Positions 34,357-42,864 of a stretch of 64,000 nt of DNA are shown here, one piece after another. The notes beneath the pieces are model-generated. The model was given only the letters and a program-made list of their open reading frames with translations. It had not been told where the DNA came from and did no database searches. The stretch spans positions 60,568 to 124,567 of the forward strand of contig JBBRYP010000002.1 in the NCBI GenBank assembly GCA_038237515.1, given 5' to 3'. Numbering within the stretch: the stretch's first letter is position 1; each line of letters begins with the position of its first letter. Position numbers and translations under genes: made by a program. The stretch is from JBBQDZ01 sp038237515. Lineage in GTDB: Bacteria; Actinomycetota; Thermoleophilia; Gaiellales; Gaiellaceae.

Positions 34357-35319
34357 ATGGGCTGGAAGGCACCGCGGCTGTCGGGGGAGGGCGACCGGAT
34401 CGCGGCGCGGAGAACCCGCCGCGCGCGGCTTCGCCGTCAGCGGCTCGCGGCCAGTTTCGGCGCGCTCCTGCTCGCAGCGGGTGCGGCGGCGGCGATTGTC
34501 CTCGTACACGACCATGGGGGTCGGCGTCGAGCGATTCCGGCTCCGCCGGCGCCCCCGCCGCCTCCGCCTCCGCCTCCGCCTCCGGTTCGGTATCGGGGCT
34601 CGAAGCTTGCTCCGGAGCCCTCGAAGGTGCGGCGGAGCGCGCTTCCCTCGGCGGCCGAACAGCAACGCGCGGTACACCGGCTCGTCGAGGTCGGCCTCCC
34701 GCTCCTGTGCGCCGGCCGGCGCGGCCACTACATCGCCCTCACCTTCGACGACGGGCCGGGCCCGTACACGGAACTCGCGATGCACATGCTGCGCAAGCGG
34801 CACATGCGGGCCACGTTCTTTCTCGTCGGCTCCCGGGCTCAGGTCTACCCGCAATTGCCCAGGCGCGAGGCAGCCCTCGGCGCGCTCGCCGACCACACCT
34901 GGACGCACCGCTACCTACCTGGCCTGCCGCAGGCGTCGGTCGTGCAGGAGCTGCGCTCCACCCGCGACTACATCCGCCGGCTGACAGGGGCGCCGGTACT
35001 GCTCTTCCGCCCTCCCTACGGTGCACACAACACCAGGATCGACCGAACGGCAACCTCGCTCGGTCTGCTCGAGGTGCTCTGGAGCATCGACAGCGGAGAC
35101 TCCACCGGCTCCGACGTCGAAGGCGTCTACCGAAACGTCGTGGACAGGCTCAGACCGGGAGCGATCATCCTCATGCACGAGAACCGTGCGACGACGATCA
35201 AGGCGCTCCAGTTGATCTTCCCTGTCATCCGTCGGCGTCGACTGCGACCGGTGAGCGTTCCCGAGCTGCTCGCACTCGACCCACCCTCACTCGAGCAGGT
35301 CCGCCAGCGACAGTGTTGA
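34357..35319 (+). CDS. Polysaccharide deacetylase (NodB homology)
   Basis: A 320-residue exported or membrane-anchored enzyme removing acetyl groups from peptidoglycan or chitin-type polymers. A basic N-terminus is followed by one hydrophobic segment (FGALLLAAGAAAAIVLV, about 43-59) and a polyproline linker (about 67-77). The NodB domain starts with TFDDGP (about 129-134), then DHTWTH supplies the HxxxH metal ligands, and FRPPYGAHN and IILMHEN complete the motifs. The metal-binding set is complete. A short ORF overlaps its stop. Confidence 0.9.
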   Translation: MGWKAPRLSGEGDRIAARRTRRARLRRQRLAASFGALLLAAGAAAAIVLVHDHGGRRRAIPAPPAPPPPPPPPPPPVRYRGSKLAPEPSKVRRSALPSAAEQQRAVHRLVEVGLPLLCAGRRGHYIALTFDDGPGPYTELAMHMLRKRHMRATFFLVGSRAQVYPQLPRREAALGALADHTWTHRYLPGLPQASVVQELRSTRDYIRRLTGAPVLLFRPPYGAHNTRIDRTATSLGLLEVLWSIDSGDSTGSDVEGVYRNVVDRLRPGAIILMHENRATTIKALQLIFPVIRRRRLRPVSVPELLALDPPSLEQVRQRQC

Positions 35320-35468
35320 GCTGCAACTCAGTTCGCGAAGCGATCGAACGCGCCTCGACGGGTATCGAGCGGGCCGGATGGGCTGTGGCGGGAACCGAGG
35401 AGTCGCCCGTAAGGGGAAGGCCGGGCTCGATCGTGTTCCTTGTACACGCTCGGCGGCGGGGCGGCTGA
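35316..35468 (+). CDS. Possible small protein overlapping the deacetylase stop
   Basis: A 50-residue ORF whose TTG overlaps the deacetylase stop as TTGA, a coupling used by other genes in this window. The product begins MSCNSVREAIERASTGIERA (amphipathic helix) and ends in a strand-like SIVFLVHARRRGG. I do not recognise a family; it may be real but is not conserved as far as I can tell. Confidence 0.3.
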   Translation: MSCNSVREAIERASTGIERAGWAVAGTEESPVRGRPGSIVFLVHARRRGG

Positions 35469-35528
35469 TCTGAGACGGATAGCGAGATCGGAGAGTTCGG
35501 TCTGCTGCTCGGTCAGCCCCCGCGGCTC

Positions 35529-36365
35529 CTAGCGGTTGCCGTCGAGCGTCCAGTAGAAGTCCGCCCCTGCCGCGGTCGGACGGGCGACACGAGCGAGAGC
35601 CGCGCGAGCGTCAACGGTGTCCAGTTGCGCGACGAGTGCGACCTCCGCGGTCGCGACCGGTTCGCCGGCCCACGCCAACACGTCCGCGACGTGCTCGGGC
35701 TTGGGCCGGCGGGTGAGCTCGGGTGCGAGGTTCGCGATCGCGGCCTCGTAGGTCTCGACGGGGTTGAAGCCCGCGACCGTGACCGGCGCGCCGCCCTTGC
35801 CGTCCGGCCGTGCGATCTCATAGCTCGGCGCGGTGTAGCGCCGCCGCTCGCGAGGCCCGCCCAGCTTGTGGTCGAGCGCACGCGCGGCCGGGGACGGAGT
35901 TCGAGCAGCTTCGATGTCGGCCTGCAACGCTTGCTCCACGTCCGGCCGCTCACACCAGGCGGTGAGCTGGGCAGGATCGAGGCCGACGTCCCGCGCCGCC
36001 GCCGCGATGAGTTCTGGATCGTCGAGCAGCCCGCCGATCATCGTGCGGACGCGGAGGCGTCGCAAGAGCGGCTCTTCCCTCTCAGGCGCGTTGAGCCGCG
36101 CGGCGACGACCGCGCGACAGGCAGGCTCAGACGATGCGGGCCGCGGGTACGGCCCGGGATCGATCGGCATCCCGTGCTTGCGCTGCAGCCCCGGAGCTCC
36201 CTCGGCGAGCCTCTCCGCCTCGCCGGGCTCCAGCGTCAAGACGATCATCCGGGTGCGCCAGACGAATTGATCGCCGTAGTGCCACCGCAAGCGCAGACGG
36301 ATGGGCTCCGCGGAGAACGCGAACGGGCACGCAGGGTCGGTGAAGTGCGTGACCTCTAGCCGCAC
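35529..36365 (-). CDS. DsbA-family (FrnE-like) thioredoxin-fold protein
   Basis: A 278-residue cytoplasmic protein with no signal peptide. VTHFTDPACPFAFSAEP matches the start of DsbA/FrnE-like proteins, but the active-site pair is reduced to CPFA: the second cysteine is missing, leaving C13 only. The helical insertion (LLRRLRVRTMIGGLLDD) and later VAGFNPVETYEAAIANL fit the 2-hydroxychromene isomerase/DsbA clan. It may therefore act as a glutathione-type or non-redox enzyme rather than a disulfide isomerase. Confidence 0.75.
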   Translation of the reverse strand: MRLEVTHFTDPACPFAFSAEPIRLRLRWHYGDQFVWRTRMIVLTLEPGEAERLAEGAPGLQRKHGMPIDPGPYPRPASSEPACRAVVAARLNAPEREEPLLRRLRVRTMIGGLLDDPELIAAAARDVGLDPAQLTAWCERPDVEQALQADIEAARTPSPAARALDHKLGGPRERRRYTAPSYEIARPDGKGGAPVTVAGFNPVETYEAAIANLAPELTRRPKPEHVADVLAWAGEPVATAEVALVAQLDTVDARAALARVARPTAAGADFYWTLDGNR

Positions 36366-37015
36366 GAGGTGTGAGCCTAGCCGTGACCCTCTTGTGTCGA
36401 GCCACGGCCCGGCTGTCGCCTCAGGGGAGTCGCGAGGGTTCGTTCCTCGCCTGCTAGCCGGGGCGCCAGCCGTCGCGGTATCGGCGTCGGCTCGGGACTC
36501 GGGAACCGGGCGTAGGCCTGTTCCGGGTCATTCGTGTCCCGCTCGACGCCGGCGCCATGCCGTAGGTCGCGCTCCGCCACGGCGCCGGTGTCGAGACCGA
36601 GACGACCGACGCCGACGAGGCATACGCGCGATTCCCGCGGCGAGAACCGAGCCGCTACCGCGAGGGCTGGCTTCCCGAATAGACACGCGGGATACCGTTC
36701 GGTTGAGCGGTATGTCAAGCAAGACGACCTTGCTGCGCTCGAGACCTGGGGCGATGTCGGTGACCAACCTCACTGCGATTCTGCCCGCCTAGCCGCGGCC
36801 GCTCCGGAAACCGCGCAGCGGCCACTGACCCGGCGTATCCTCCAGCGGGAAGAGTCCCGGGAACCGCCGCACCAGGTCGCGTCTCCCGTACGAGTGCGAG
36901 TAGTACGCCGGCGTTCGGTCACCGGTCGCTCCCGCTCATCGGCGCCCACCCATGTTCTCGCGAAGTCGACGTCAAGACCCGGTCGCTCGCTCTGTCGCGC
37001 GGTAACGTCGGGGCT
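36366..37015. other. 650-bp region with no supportable gene
   Basis: Reading frames here are short, mutually overlapping and have unusual composition for coding sequence in this genome; none has a ribosome-binding site or recognisable content. The stretch may be non-coding or the remains of a decayed gene. Confidence 0.5.
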
Positions 37016-37822
37016 GTGGGCGAGTCCGAGGTGATCGCCGGGACGGATCGGCCGCGCACGGTCGAGACGCTCGTGCGCGATCTTCTAGCACTCGGTCTGC
37101 GGCCGGGCGCGTCCGTGCTCGTCCATTCCTCGCTCTCCGAACTGGGCTGGGTCGTCGGCGGCGCCGTTTCCGTGATCCATGCACTGATTGCTGTCGTAGG
37201 TTCGAAGGGAACGGTCGTGATGCCCGCCCATAGCGGCGACCTCTCCGACCCGGCCGACTGGGAGCACCCGCCGGTACCCGACTCCTGGGTGAGCGCGATT
37301 CGAGAGGCGATGCCCGCGTTCGACCCGCGTGCCACGCCGACGAGGGGCGTCGGGATCATCGCGGAGGTGTTTCGCAGCTGGCCTGCAGCCGTTCGAAGCT
37401 CGCACCCCCAGAGCTCGTTCGCGGCCCGGGGGCACCACGCCGACACGGTCACCCGTGACCACGAGCTGCCTTTCTCGCTGGGCGAGCGCTCACCGCTCGC
37501 GCGTCTGTACGACCTCGATGCCGATGTCCTCCTCCTCGGCGCGAGCCACGCGAGCAACACGTCCTTCCACCTCGCCGAATATCGAACCGGCAATGCGCGG
37601 ATGCGTCGATCCGGCGCGCCGGTGCTCGTCGACGGCAAACATCTGTGGCAATGGTTCGACGACGTCGATGACCACGCCGAGCTGTTCGGCGAGCTCGGTG
37701 AGGATTTCGAGCGTGCGTGCACGATCGTGCGTGGTCGCGTCGGGTCGGGAGAGGCACGGCTCTTCCGCCAGAGGGATGCCGTCGACTTCGCGGTCGACTG
37801 GCTGCGCGCTCGCGGCCTGTAA
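37016..37822 (+). CDS. AAC(3)-family aminoglycoside N-acetyltransferase-like protein
   Basis: A 268-residue protein of the antibiotic N-acetyltransferase (AAC(3)/YokD) family, which transfers acetyl from acetyl-CoA to an amino group. LVHSSLSELGWVVGGA near residue 36-51 and GTVVMPAHSGDLSDP near 64-80 are conserved, followed by PTRGVGIIAEVFR and the active-site-type HPQSSFAARG. LLLGASHASNTSFHLAEY is another family element. Many genomic members are not resistance enzymes. The GTG start has no strong ribosome-binding site. Isolated gene. Confidence 0.85.
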   Translation: MGESEVIAGTDRPRTVETLVRDLLALGLRPGASVLVHSSLSELGWVVGGAVSVIHALIAVVGSKGTVVMPAHSGDLSDPADWEHPPVPDSWVSAIREAMPAFDPRATPTRGVGIIAEVFRSWPAAVRSSHPQSSFAARGHHADTVTRDHELPFSLGERSPLARLYDLDADVLLLGASHASNTSFHLAEYRTGNARMRRSGAPVLVDGKHLWQWFDDVDDHAELFGELGEDFERACTIVRGRVGSGEARLFRQRDAVDFAVDWLRARGL

Positions 37823-37994
37823 CCGCGTGCCGGAACGGCCGAGCGGTCGACTCAATTCGCGTTCGGCGGGCGCGGCCTCGCCACAGCGTCTACGCCGCCC
37901 TCGCGTCGCGCAATCGACAGTTCGCAGGTCGGCTAGACCCGAGGATCTAGCCGACCCGTACATCGCGCCCGCTGTCAAGCGCTCGTCCTTCGAG

Positions 37995-38495
37995 CTACGC
38001 CGGAACCGCGATCCCCTGCTTGGAGATCCGCTTGGCGACCGCCTGGACCTTCTCGAGAGCCGCCTGCTCCTGCTGAAGGTTCCGCACGAGTAGCTGTGCA
38101 ACCTCGTCCGCGCCCCGTGCCTCGGCGTTCGTCACGAGCGTCTCGTAGACCGCGATCTCGTGATGCTCCGTCTCGGCCGCCCCCGCGAGGATGACGGCGT
38201 CGACGACACTGTCGTCGGTCTTCTTGATCGCCGCCAGGCCCTCCTTCTCGAGGCCTTCGATCGCCGGACACGGAGAATCGTCGACCTCCTCGCCGAGCAG
38301 CTCGAACGACTTCTCGATGTTGGCGATGTGCTCGCGGGTCTGCGCGGCGTGCTCCCGGAAGAGCTGCTTGAGCTCGTCCCGCTGCGCGTTCTCCTCGAGC
38401 TCGCCCAGCATCCCGAGCACGGTCTTCTCCATGGTGAGGGCGGCCCCCAGCTTGAAGCTGAAGATCTCCTCGGGTGTCGTCAACTTCTCGAACAT
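37995..38495 (-). CDS. DUF892 (YciE-like) ferritin-like protein
   Basis: A 166-residue four-helix protein of the DUF892 family, related to ferritin-like proteins and often induced by stress. MEKTVLGMLGELEENAQRDE, FREHAAQTREHIANIEKSFE and AAETEHHEIAVYETLV hold the paired E/H residues that could bind a di-metal site. GGGAGGATC just before the ATG marks the start. It is divergent from the gene at 38620. Confidence 0.88.
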   Translation of the reverse strand: MFEKLTTPEEIFSFKLGAALTMEKTVLGMLGELEENAQRDELKQLFREHAAQTREHIANIEKSFELLGEEVDDSPCPAIEGLEKEGLAAIKKTDDSVVDAVILAGAAETEHHEIAVYETLVTNAEARGADEVAQLLVRNLQQEQAALEKVQAVAKRISKQGIAVPA

Positions 38496-38619
38496 GATCC
38501 TCCCTGGCGTTGTTGGTCAGAAGGACCTCTCCGCAACTCTGTCCAGGAAACATCCAGCCTCGCGCACGCCGGTAGCGCAGTCGCGTAAGGTCGAGAGAAC
38601 CGCAACGACAGGAGGCATG

Positions 38620-38928
38620 ATGCCGTACGCGTACTTGCAGGAGTTCGAGGCAACCGACGACCGGATGACGGCCAACTACGACGCCGTCGTCGAGAAGCTG
38701 GGAACCGATCAGAATCCCCCGGACGGCCTGGTGATCCATACCGCCGGGTTCGGCGAGGACGGGACCTTCAGGATCTTCGACGTGTGGGAGTCGCGCGAGC
38801 ACGCGGAGCGCTTCCAGCGCGAACGGCTGATGCCGGCGGTCCAGGAGGTCACCGCCGGCCGCGATGCGCCGCCGCCGAGCAAGGACGAGATGTACGAGCT
38901 CCATCACGTCGTGCCCGCTCGGTCCTAG
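38620..38928 (+). CDS. Small dimeric alpha/beta-barrel-like (ABM) protein
   Basis: A 102-residue cytoplasmic protein. MPYAYLQEFEATDDRMTANY, GLVIHTAGFGEDGTFRIFDV and WESREHAERFQRERLMP resemble antibiotic-biosynthesis-monooxygenase-like or Dabb-type stress barrels. AGGAGG at 38610-38615 fits the second ATG (38620) better than the first (38617). Function unknown; it follows the divergent DUF892 gene and precedes the msr cluster. Confidence 0.75.
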   Translation: MPYAYLQEFEATDDRMTANYDAVVEKLGTDQNPPDGLVIHTAGFGEDGTFRIFDVWESREHAERFQRERLMPAVQEVTAGRDAPPPSKDEMYELHHVVPARS

Positions 38929-38958
38929 GAGCATGGGTCGGTAAACACATGGGCTCAC

Positions 38959-39032
38959 GGCCGGCGACGCAGACGGACGCACGGGCGGAACCCGCACGTC
39001 CTGAGGGCCGGCGCCGCAAGCGGCGCCTAGCG
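38959..39032. repeat. REP-like intergenic repeat, copy 1
   Basis: About 74 bp that align, with small gaps, to 49427-49498. It includes a perfect hairpin GGCGCCGC-AA-GCGGCGCC at 39010-39027, 82 bp after the ABM gene stop, which may also act as a terminator. No coding content. Confidence 0.5.
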
Positions 39033-39073
39033 CCGCCTCGTAACGTTCCGGTTCAGGCGGGAGACTGAGGAGC

Positions 39074-39565
39074 ATGACCGAGAAAGCCACTTTCGCGGCC
39101 GGCTGCTTCTGGGGCGTCGAGGCCGCGTTTCGCCAGCTGCCGGGGGTTACCTCGACCCGCGTCGGCTACACCGGGGGGCACACGCAGAACCCGACCTACC
39201 GCGACGTCTGCGGCCACCGCACGGGGCACGCGGAGGCGGTCGAGATCACCTTCGACCCGGAGCAGATCTCCTACGACGAGCTTCTCGAGACCTTCTGGCG
39301 CAAGCACAACCCGCGCAGCCGGAACCGGCAGGGGCTCGACATCGGCTCCCAGTACCGCTCCGCGATCTTCTTCCACTCCGCCGAACAGGAGGCCGCGGCT
39401 CGCAAGTCGAAGGGGGCTCTCCAGGCCGAGCTCCACTGGCCCAGGAAGATCGTCACTCAGATCGAGGCCGCCGACAGTTTCTGGGAGGCCGAGGACTACC
39501 ACCAGCAGTACCTCGAGAAGCGCGGCCGCGTCAGCTGCCACACGGGGCTGCGCGCGGCTGTTTGA
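39074..39565 (+). CDS. msrA: Peptide methionine sulfoxide reductase MsrA (first copy)
   Basis: A 163-residue MsrA reducing the S-epimer of methionine sulfoxide. The catalytic cysteine is C11 in GCFWGVEAAF; GHAEAVEITFDPEQISYDEL and FWRKHNP are family motifs, and EDYHQQYLEK is present near the end. MsrB follows on the opposite strand and a second msrA lies at 41138, making a small oxidative repair cluster. Confidence 0.95.
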   Translation: MTEKATFAAGCFWGVEAAFRQLPGVTSTRVGYTGGHTQNPTYRDVCGHRTGHAEAVEITFDPEQISYDELLETFWRKHNPRSRNRQGLDIGSQYRSAIFFHSAEQEAAARKSKGALQAELHWPRKIVTQIEAADSFWEAEDYHQQYLEKRGRVSCHTGLRAAV

Positions 39566-39583
39566 GGCGCCCGGTTCGGGCCG

Positions 39584-39991
39584 TTATTCCTGCGGCTCGG
39601 CCGGATCGAGCTGGAGCGCGCAGGAGTTGATGCAGTAGCGGAGCCCGGTCGGGTTCGGCCCGTCGTCGAAGACGTGCCCGAGGTGGCCGCCGCACGAGGC
39701 GCACAGCACCTCCGTGCGCGGGATCAGCATCTTCCAGTCGCGCTCGGTCGCCACTGCGTCGTCGGCCGCGGGCGCGTAGAAGCTCGGCCAGCCGCTGCCC
39801 GACTCGAATTTCGTGTCGGAGCTGAAGAGCTCCGCGCCGCAGCCCGCGCAGCGGTAGGTGCCCGGGTCCTTCGTCTCGTTGTACGAGCCCGTCCAGGCAC
39901 GCTCGGTGTCCTTCCGGCGCAGGATGCGGTACTGCTCGGGCGTCAGCTCTTGGCGCCACTCATCGTCCGTCTTCTGCACCTTCGGAGGCAT
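39584..39991 (-). CDS. msrB: Peptide methionine sulfoxide reductase MsrB
   Basis: A 135-residue MsrB reducing the R-epimer of methionine sulfoxide. Zinc ligands are C48, C51, C97 and C100 (CAGC and CASC). The catalytic cysteine is C120 in LRYCINS. GSGWPSF and HLGHVFDDGP complete the family pattern. The ATG at 39991 is chosen; its reading frame extends further but without a start that fits the family. Convergent with the first msrA. Confidence 0.95.
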   Translation of the reverse strand: MPPKVQKTDDEWRQELTPEQYRILRRKDTERAWTGSYNETKDPGTYRCAGCGAELFSSDTKFESGSGWPSFYAPAADDAVATERDWKMLIPRTEVLCASCGGHLGHVFDDGPNPTGLRYCINSCALQLDPAEPQE

Positions 39992-40072
39992 CACCCCCAG
40001 CCTACCCGTGGAACGCCCTTCGGACCGCTCAGGCCGCCCAGGCGCCACCACCCGAATCTCGTACTTCCGGCC

Positions 40073-40894
40073 CTATACCTCGCGGTAGCGCGCTTCCGCG
40101 AAGCAGAAGAGCCCGTAGGCGAGCAACCCGGCGGCGACGAGGCCGAGGAGGAACGACCCGTAGCCGTGCGAGGCGAGCTTCTGCAGCGCGCCGTCGAGGC
40201 CGATCGCCTCCCCCGGGTTGTAGTCGATCGCGGACTTGACGAGGAAGACCCCGATCAGGACGAAGACGACGGCGCGCGCGAGCAGGCCGACGATGCCCAC
40301 CCGCGTCCCCCACACGCGCGCCCGCTCTCCAAGGTGCTCGCGCCAGCGCTTCAGGAACTCCTTCGCGACGCCGCGGTAGGCGTTGTAGCCACCGACTCCG
40401 ATCAGCAGGGCGCCGGCGATCCCGACGAGCCACGTTCCCGCGGGCCACGAGAGGACCTGGGCGGTTGCCTTGTGCGCCTTCTGATCCTGCGACTGGCCTC
40501 CGCCGGAGCCGGCGAGGATCTTGATCGTGCTGAACGTCAGGCCGGCGTAGACGAGGCCGCGCCCGGCGTAACCCGCCCGTTTGGCCCACGCCTTCGCACC
40601 CTCGTCCTCGTCGTCTCCGCCGACGGCCGCGTCGGCGAAGCGCCAGATCGCGTAGCCGGCGAAGCCGAGCGCCAGCAGTACGAGGAGCACCTTCCCGAAC
40701 GGCGCACGGGCGATCGTCGCAAGGGCGCCCTGGCGGCTCGTCGCCTTCCCGCCGTCCCCGAGGGCGAGCTTGATCGCGAGCACTCCGACGAGCACGTACG
40801 AGACGCCCTTCGCGATCAGGCCGATCCGCGCGAGCACCTTCACCCATGTGGAGTCGCCGGCTTCGCGCAACGCTGCGGTGTCGACGCGGGTCAT
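40073..40894 (-). CDS. DUF1206 membrane protein
   Basis: A 273-residue integral membrane protein made of three DUF1206 repeats, each two hydrophobic segments; LIAKGVSYVLVGVLAIKLAL, GYAGRGLVYAGLTFSTIKIL and GLLARAVVFVLIGVFLVKSAI begin each repeat. DUF1206 proteins are widespread in actinobacteria with no known role. The ATG at 40894 is chosen because longer readings enter the MITE copy. Divergent from the second msrA, with the MITE in the shared promoter region. Confidence 0.88.
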   Translation of the reverse strand: MTRVDTAALREAGDSTWVKVLARIGLIAKGVSYVLVGVLAIKLALGDGGKATSRQGALATIARAPFGKVLLVLLALGFAGYAIWRFADAAVGGDDEDEGAKAWAKRAGYAGRGLVYAGLTFSTIKILAGSGGGQSQDQKAHKATAQVLSWPAGTWLVGIAGALLIGVGGYNAYRGVAKEFLKRWREHLGERARVWGTRVGIVGLLARAVVFVLIGVFLVKSAIDYNPGEAIGLDGALQKLASHGYGSFLLGLVAAGLLAYGLFCFAEARYREV

Positions 40895-40942
40895 GTCCCC
40901 CCGATACCTTCGGCGCCCGAATCTCAACCATCCCGCCCGTAA

Positions 40943-41103
40943 GGGCCTGTCCAAAAAGTGAACCAGGGCGTCTGACAGGCGTCACGCGCCTCGATGCGGC
41001 GTCCTCGGTCGCGCAGATATGCCTGCATATCGACGCTCCCTGCGTCCTTGCCTCGAGACGCGTGCCGCCTGTCATCCACCGTGGCCACTTTTCGGACAGG
41101 CCC
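40943..41103. mobile_element. 161-bp foldback MITE, copy 2
   Basis: Same element as at 23655-23815, with four differences by eye. Terminal repeats GGGCCTGTCC / GGACAGGCCC, GTAA on both sides as a target duplication, and the central GATATGC-CT-GCATATC hairpin tip. It sits between the divergent DUF1206 and msrA genes, where it could alter promoter activity of either. Confidence 0.82.
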
Positions 41104-41137
41104 GTAACGCGACCGCCGGTCCGCGAGACTACGGAGC

Positions 41138-41641
41138 ATGAACGAGACACGAAACGACAAGGCGACATTCGCCGCAGGCTGCTTCTGGGGCGTCGAGGCG
41201 GCGTTCCGGCGGCTCGACGGTGTGACGGCCACGCGGGTCGGCTACACCGGCGGCACGGTCGAGGACCCGAGCTACGAGCTCGTCTGCTCCGGCGGCACCG
41301 GTCATGCCGAGGCGCTCGAGGTGACCTTCGACCCGCAACGGATCTCCTACGACGACCTCCTGAAGGTCTTCTGGGCGGAGCACGACCCGACCCAGCTGAA
41401 CCGTCAGGGTTGGGACGTCGGCTCGCAATACCGCTCGGCGATCTTCTTCCACACTCCCGAGCAGGAGCTTTCGGCCCAGCGCTCGAAGGCCGAGGCGCAG
41501 GGCGGCACCATCGGCAGGGTCGTCACCGAGATCCTGCCGGCGGGGCAGTTCTACCAGGCGGAGGACTACCACCAGCAGTACCTCGAGAAGCGTGGCCAGG
41601 CCGCCTGTCACGTCGGCCTGCGGCGGGTCGCGAGCGGCTAG
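41138..41641 (+). CDS. msrA: Peptide methionine sulfoxide reductase MsrA (second copy)
   Basis: A 167-residue MsrA with C15 in GCFWGVEAAF, clearly related to but distinct from the copy at 39074: VTATRVGYTGG, GHAEALEVTFDPQRISYDDL and FWAEHDPTQ replace the corresponding segments. EDYHQQYLEKRGQAACHVG ends the protein. The divergence points to two paralogues rather than a recent tandem duplication. The stop shares CTAG with the convergent MFS gene. Confidence 0.95.
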   Translation: MNETRNDKATFAAGCFWGVEAAFRRLDGVTATRVGYTGGTVEDPSYELVCSGGTGHAEALEVTFDPQRISYDDLLKVFWAEHDPTQLNRQGWDVGSQYRSAIFFHTPEQELSAQRSKAEAQGGTIGRVVTEILPAGQFYQAEDYHQQYLEKRGQAACHVGLRRVASG

Positions 41642-42864
41642 CCGACGGCGCGGCGCCGCGCGAACGCGAGGATGCTCGTCGCGACGCAGGTCACGCCCGC
41701 GAGGGAGAGGGCGAGCTGCGTCCCGCCCCGCGCGCAGAGCCAGCCGGCGAGGAGGCCGCCGAGCGGTGCCACGCCGTTGAAGGCGTAGTAGTAGAGCCCG
41801 ATCACGCGCCCGCGCATGTGGTCGGGCGCGCTCAGCTGGAGCAGCGAGTTCGAGCTCGACGTCCAGAGGGTGAAGCAGATGCCTGTGAAGAAGAGGAGGA
41901 AGCCGACGCCCACCACCGACTGCGTGGGGGCGAGGAGCAGCTCCGACACGCCGAATCCGGCCGTGCCGGCGAGGAGCACCTTCCAGCTCGCACGGCCGAA
42001 GGTGGCGGCCAGGAGCGCGCCGACGAGCGCCCCGCCGCCGAAGCAGGCCGAGATCGCACCGAAAGTGCGCGGGCCGGCGTCGAGCGTCGTCGCAGCAAGG
42101 ACGGGGAGGATGACGTTGAAGTTGAAGCCGAGCGTCGAGATCACCAGCACCATCCCCAGCACGAGCAGGACGCGAGGCCGCCGTCGCGCATAGCCGAGAG
42201 CCTCGCGGGCGCCGCGGAGTAGCGCCGGCCGCTCGCCGCGCTCGAGCGGGTAGAGCTCGCTCGGGCGCATCAGCGCGAGCCCGGCGAGGACTGCGAGGAA
42301 GCTCACGGCATTGAGCGCGAAGCAGATGCCGAGTCCCCCGGCGGCGATCACGATCCCCGCGAGCGAGGGCCCGAGGATCCGTGACGCGTTGAAGATCGAC
42401 GAGTTGAGAGCGACGGCGTTCGGGAGCTCGTCGCGCCCGACCATCTGGAAGGTCAGGCCCTGCCGCACCGGTGCGTCGAGGACGAGCACAGTGCCGGAGA
42501 GGACGGCGAGGACGTAGACCTCCCAGACCGTGGCCTGGCCGGAGATCGCCAGGATGGCCAGGACCGCGGCGAGCACCATCGAGGCAGCCTGGGTCGCCAT
42601 CAGCGTCCGGCGGTTGTCGCGCCCGTCGGCGATCACGCCGGCGAAGAGACCGAAGAGCGTGAAGGGTGCGAACCGGCAGACCGCGAGGATGCCGACGGCG
42701 ACCGGGGAGTGCGTGAGGCGAAGGACGAGCCACGCCATAGCGACGTTTTGCATCCAGGTGCCGCTCACAGACACGAGCTGCCCCGTGAAGAAGAGCCGGT
42801 AGTTGCGGTGGCGCCGCACGCTCGAGAACGTGCGGGCGTTCAGAGCCAGAAGAGCCGCCGTCAC
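41638..42864 (-). CDS. MFS transporter, EntS-like
   Basis: A 408-residue membrane protein with about 12 segments, of the MFS group that includes the enterobactin exporter EntS. NYRLFFTGQLVSVSGTWMQ is the characteristic start of segment 1, FAPFTLFGLFAGVIADG RDN-type motif A follows, and FNVILPVLAATTL is in the second half. It is coupled to the upstream MarR regulator by overlapping stop and start, so it is probably a regulated efflux pump. The substrate is unknown. Confidence 0.87.
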   Translation of the reverse strand: MTAALLALNARTFSSVRRHRNYRLFFTGQLVSVSGTWMQNVAMAWLVLRLTHSPVAVGILAVCRFAPFTLFGLFAGVIADGRDNRRTLMATQAASMVLAAVLAILAISGQATVWEVYVLAVLSGTVLVLDAPVRQGLTFQMVGRDELPNAVALNSSIFNASRILGPSLAGIVIAAGGLGICFALNAVSFLAVLAGLALMRPSELYPLERGERPALLRGAREALGYARRRPRVLLVLGMVLVISTLGFNFNVILPVLAATTLDAGPRTFGAISACFGGGALVGALLAATFGRASWKVLLAGTAGFGVSELLLAPTQSVVGVGFLLFFTGICFTLWTSSSNSLLQLSAPDHMRGRVIGLYYYAFNGVAPLGGLLAGWLCARGGTQLALSLAGVTCVATSILAFARRRAVG

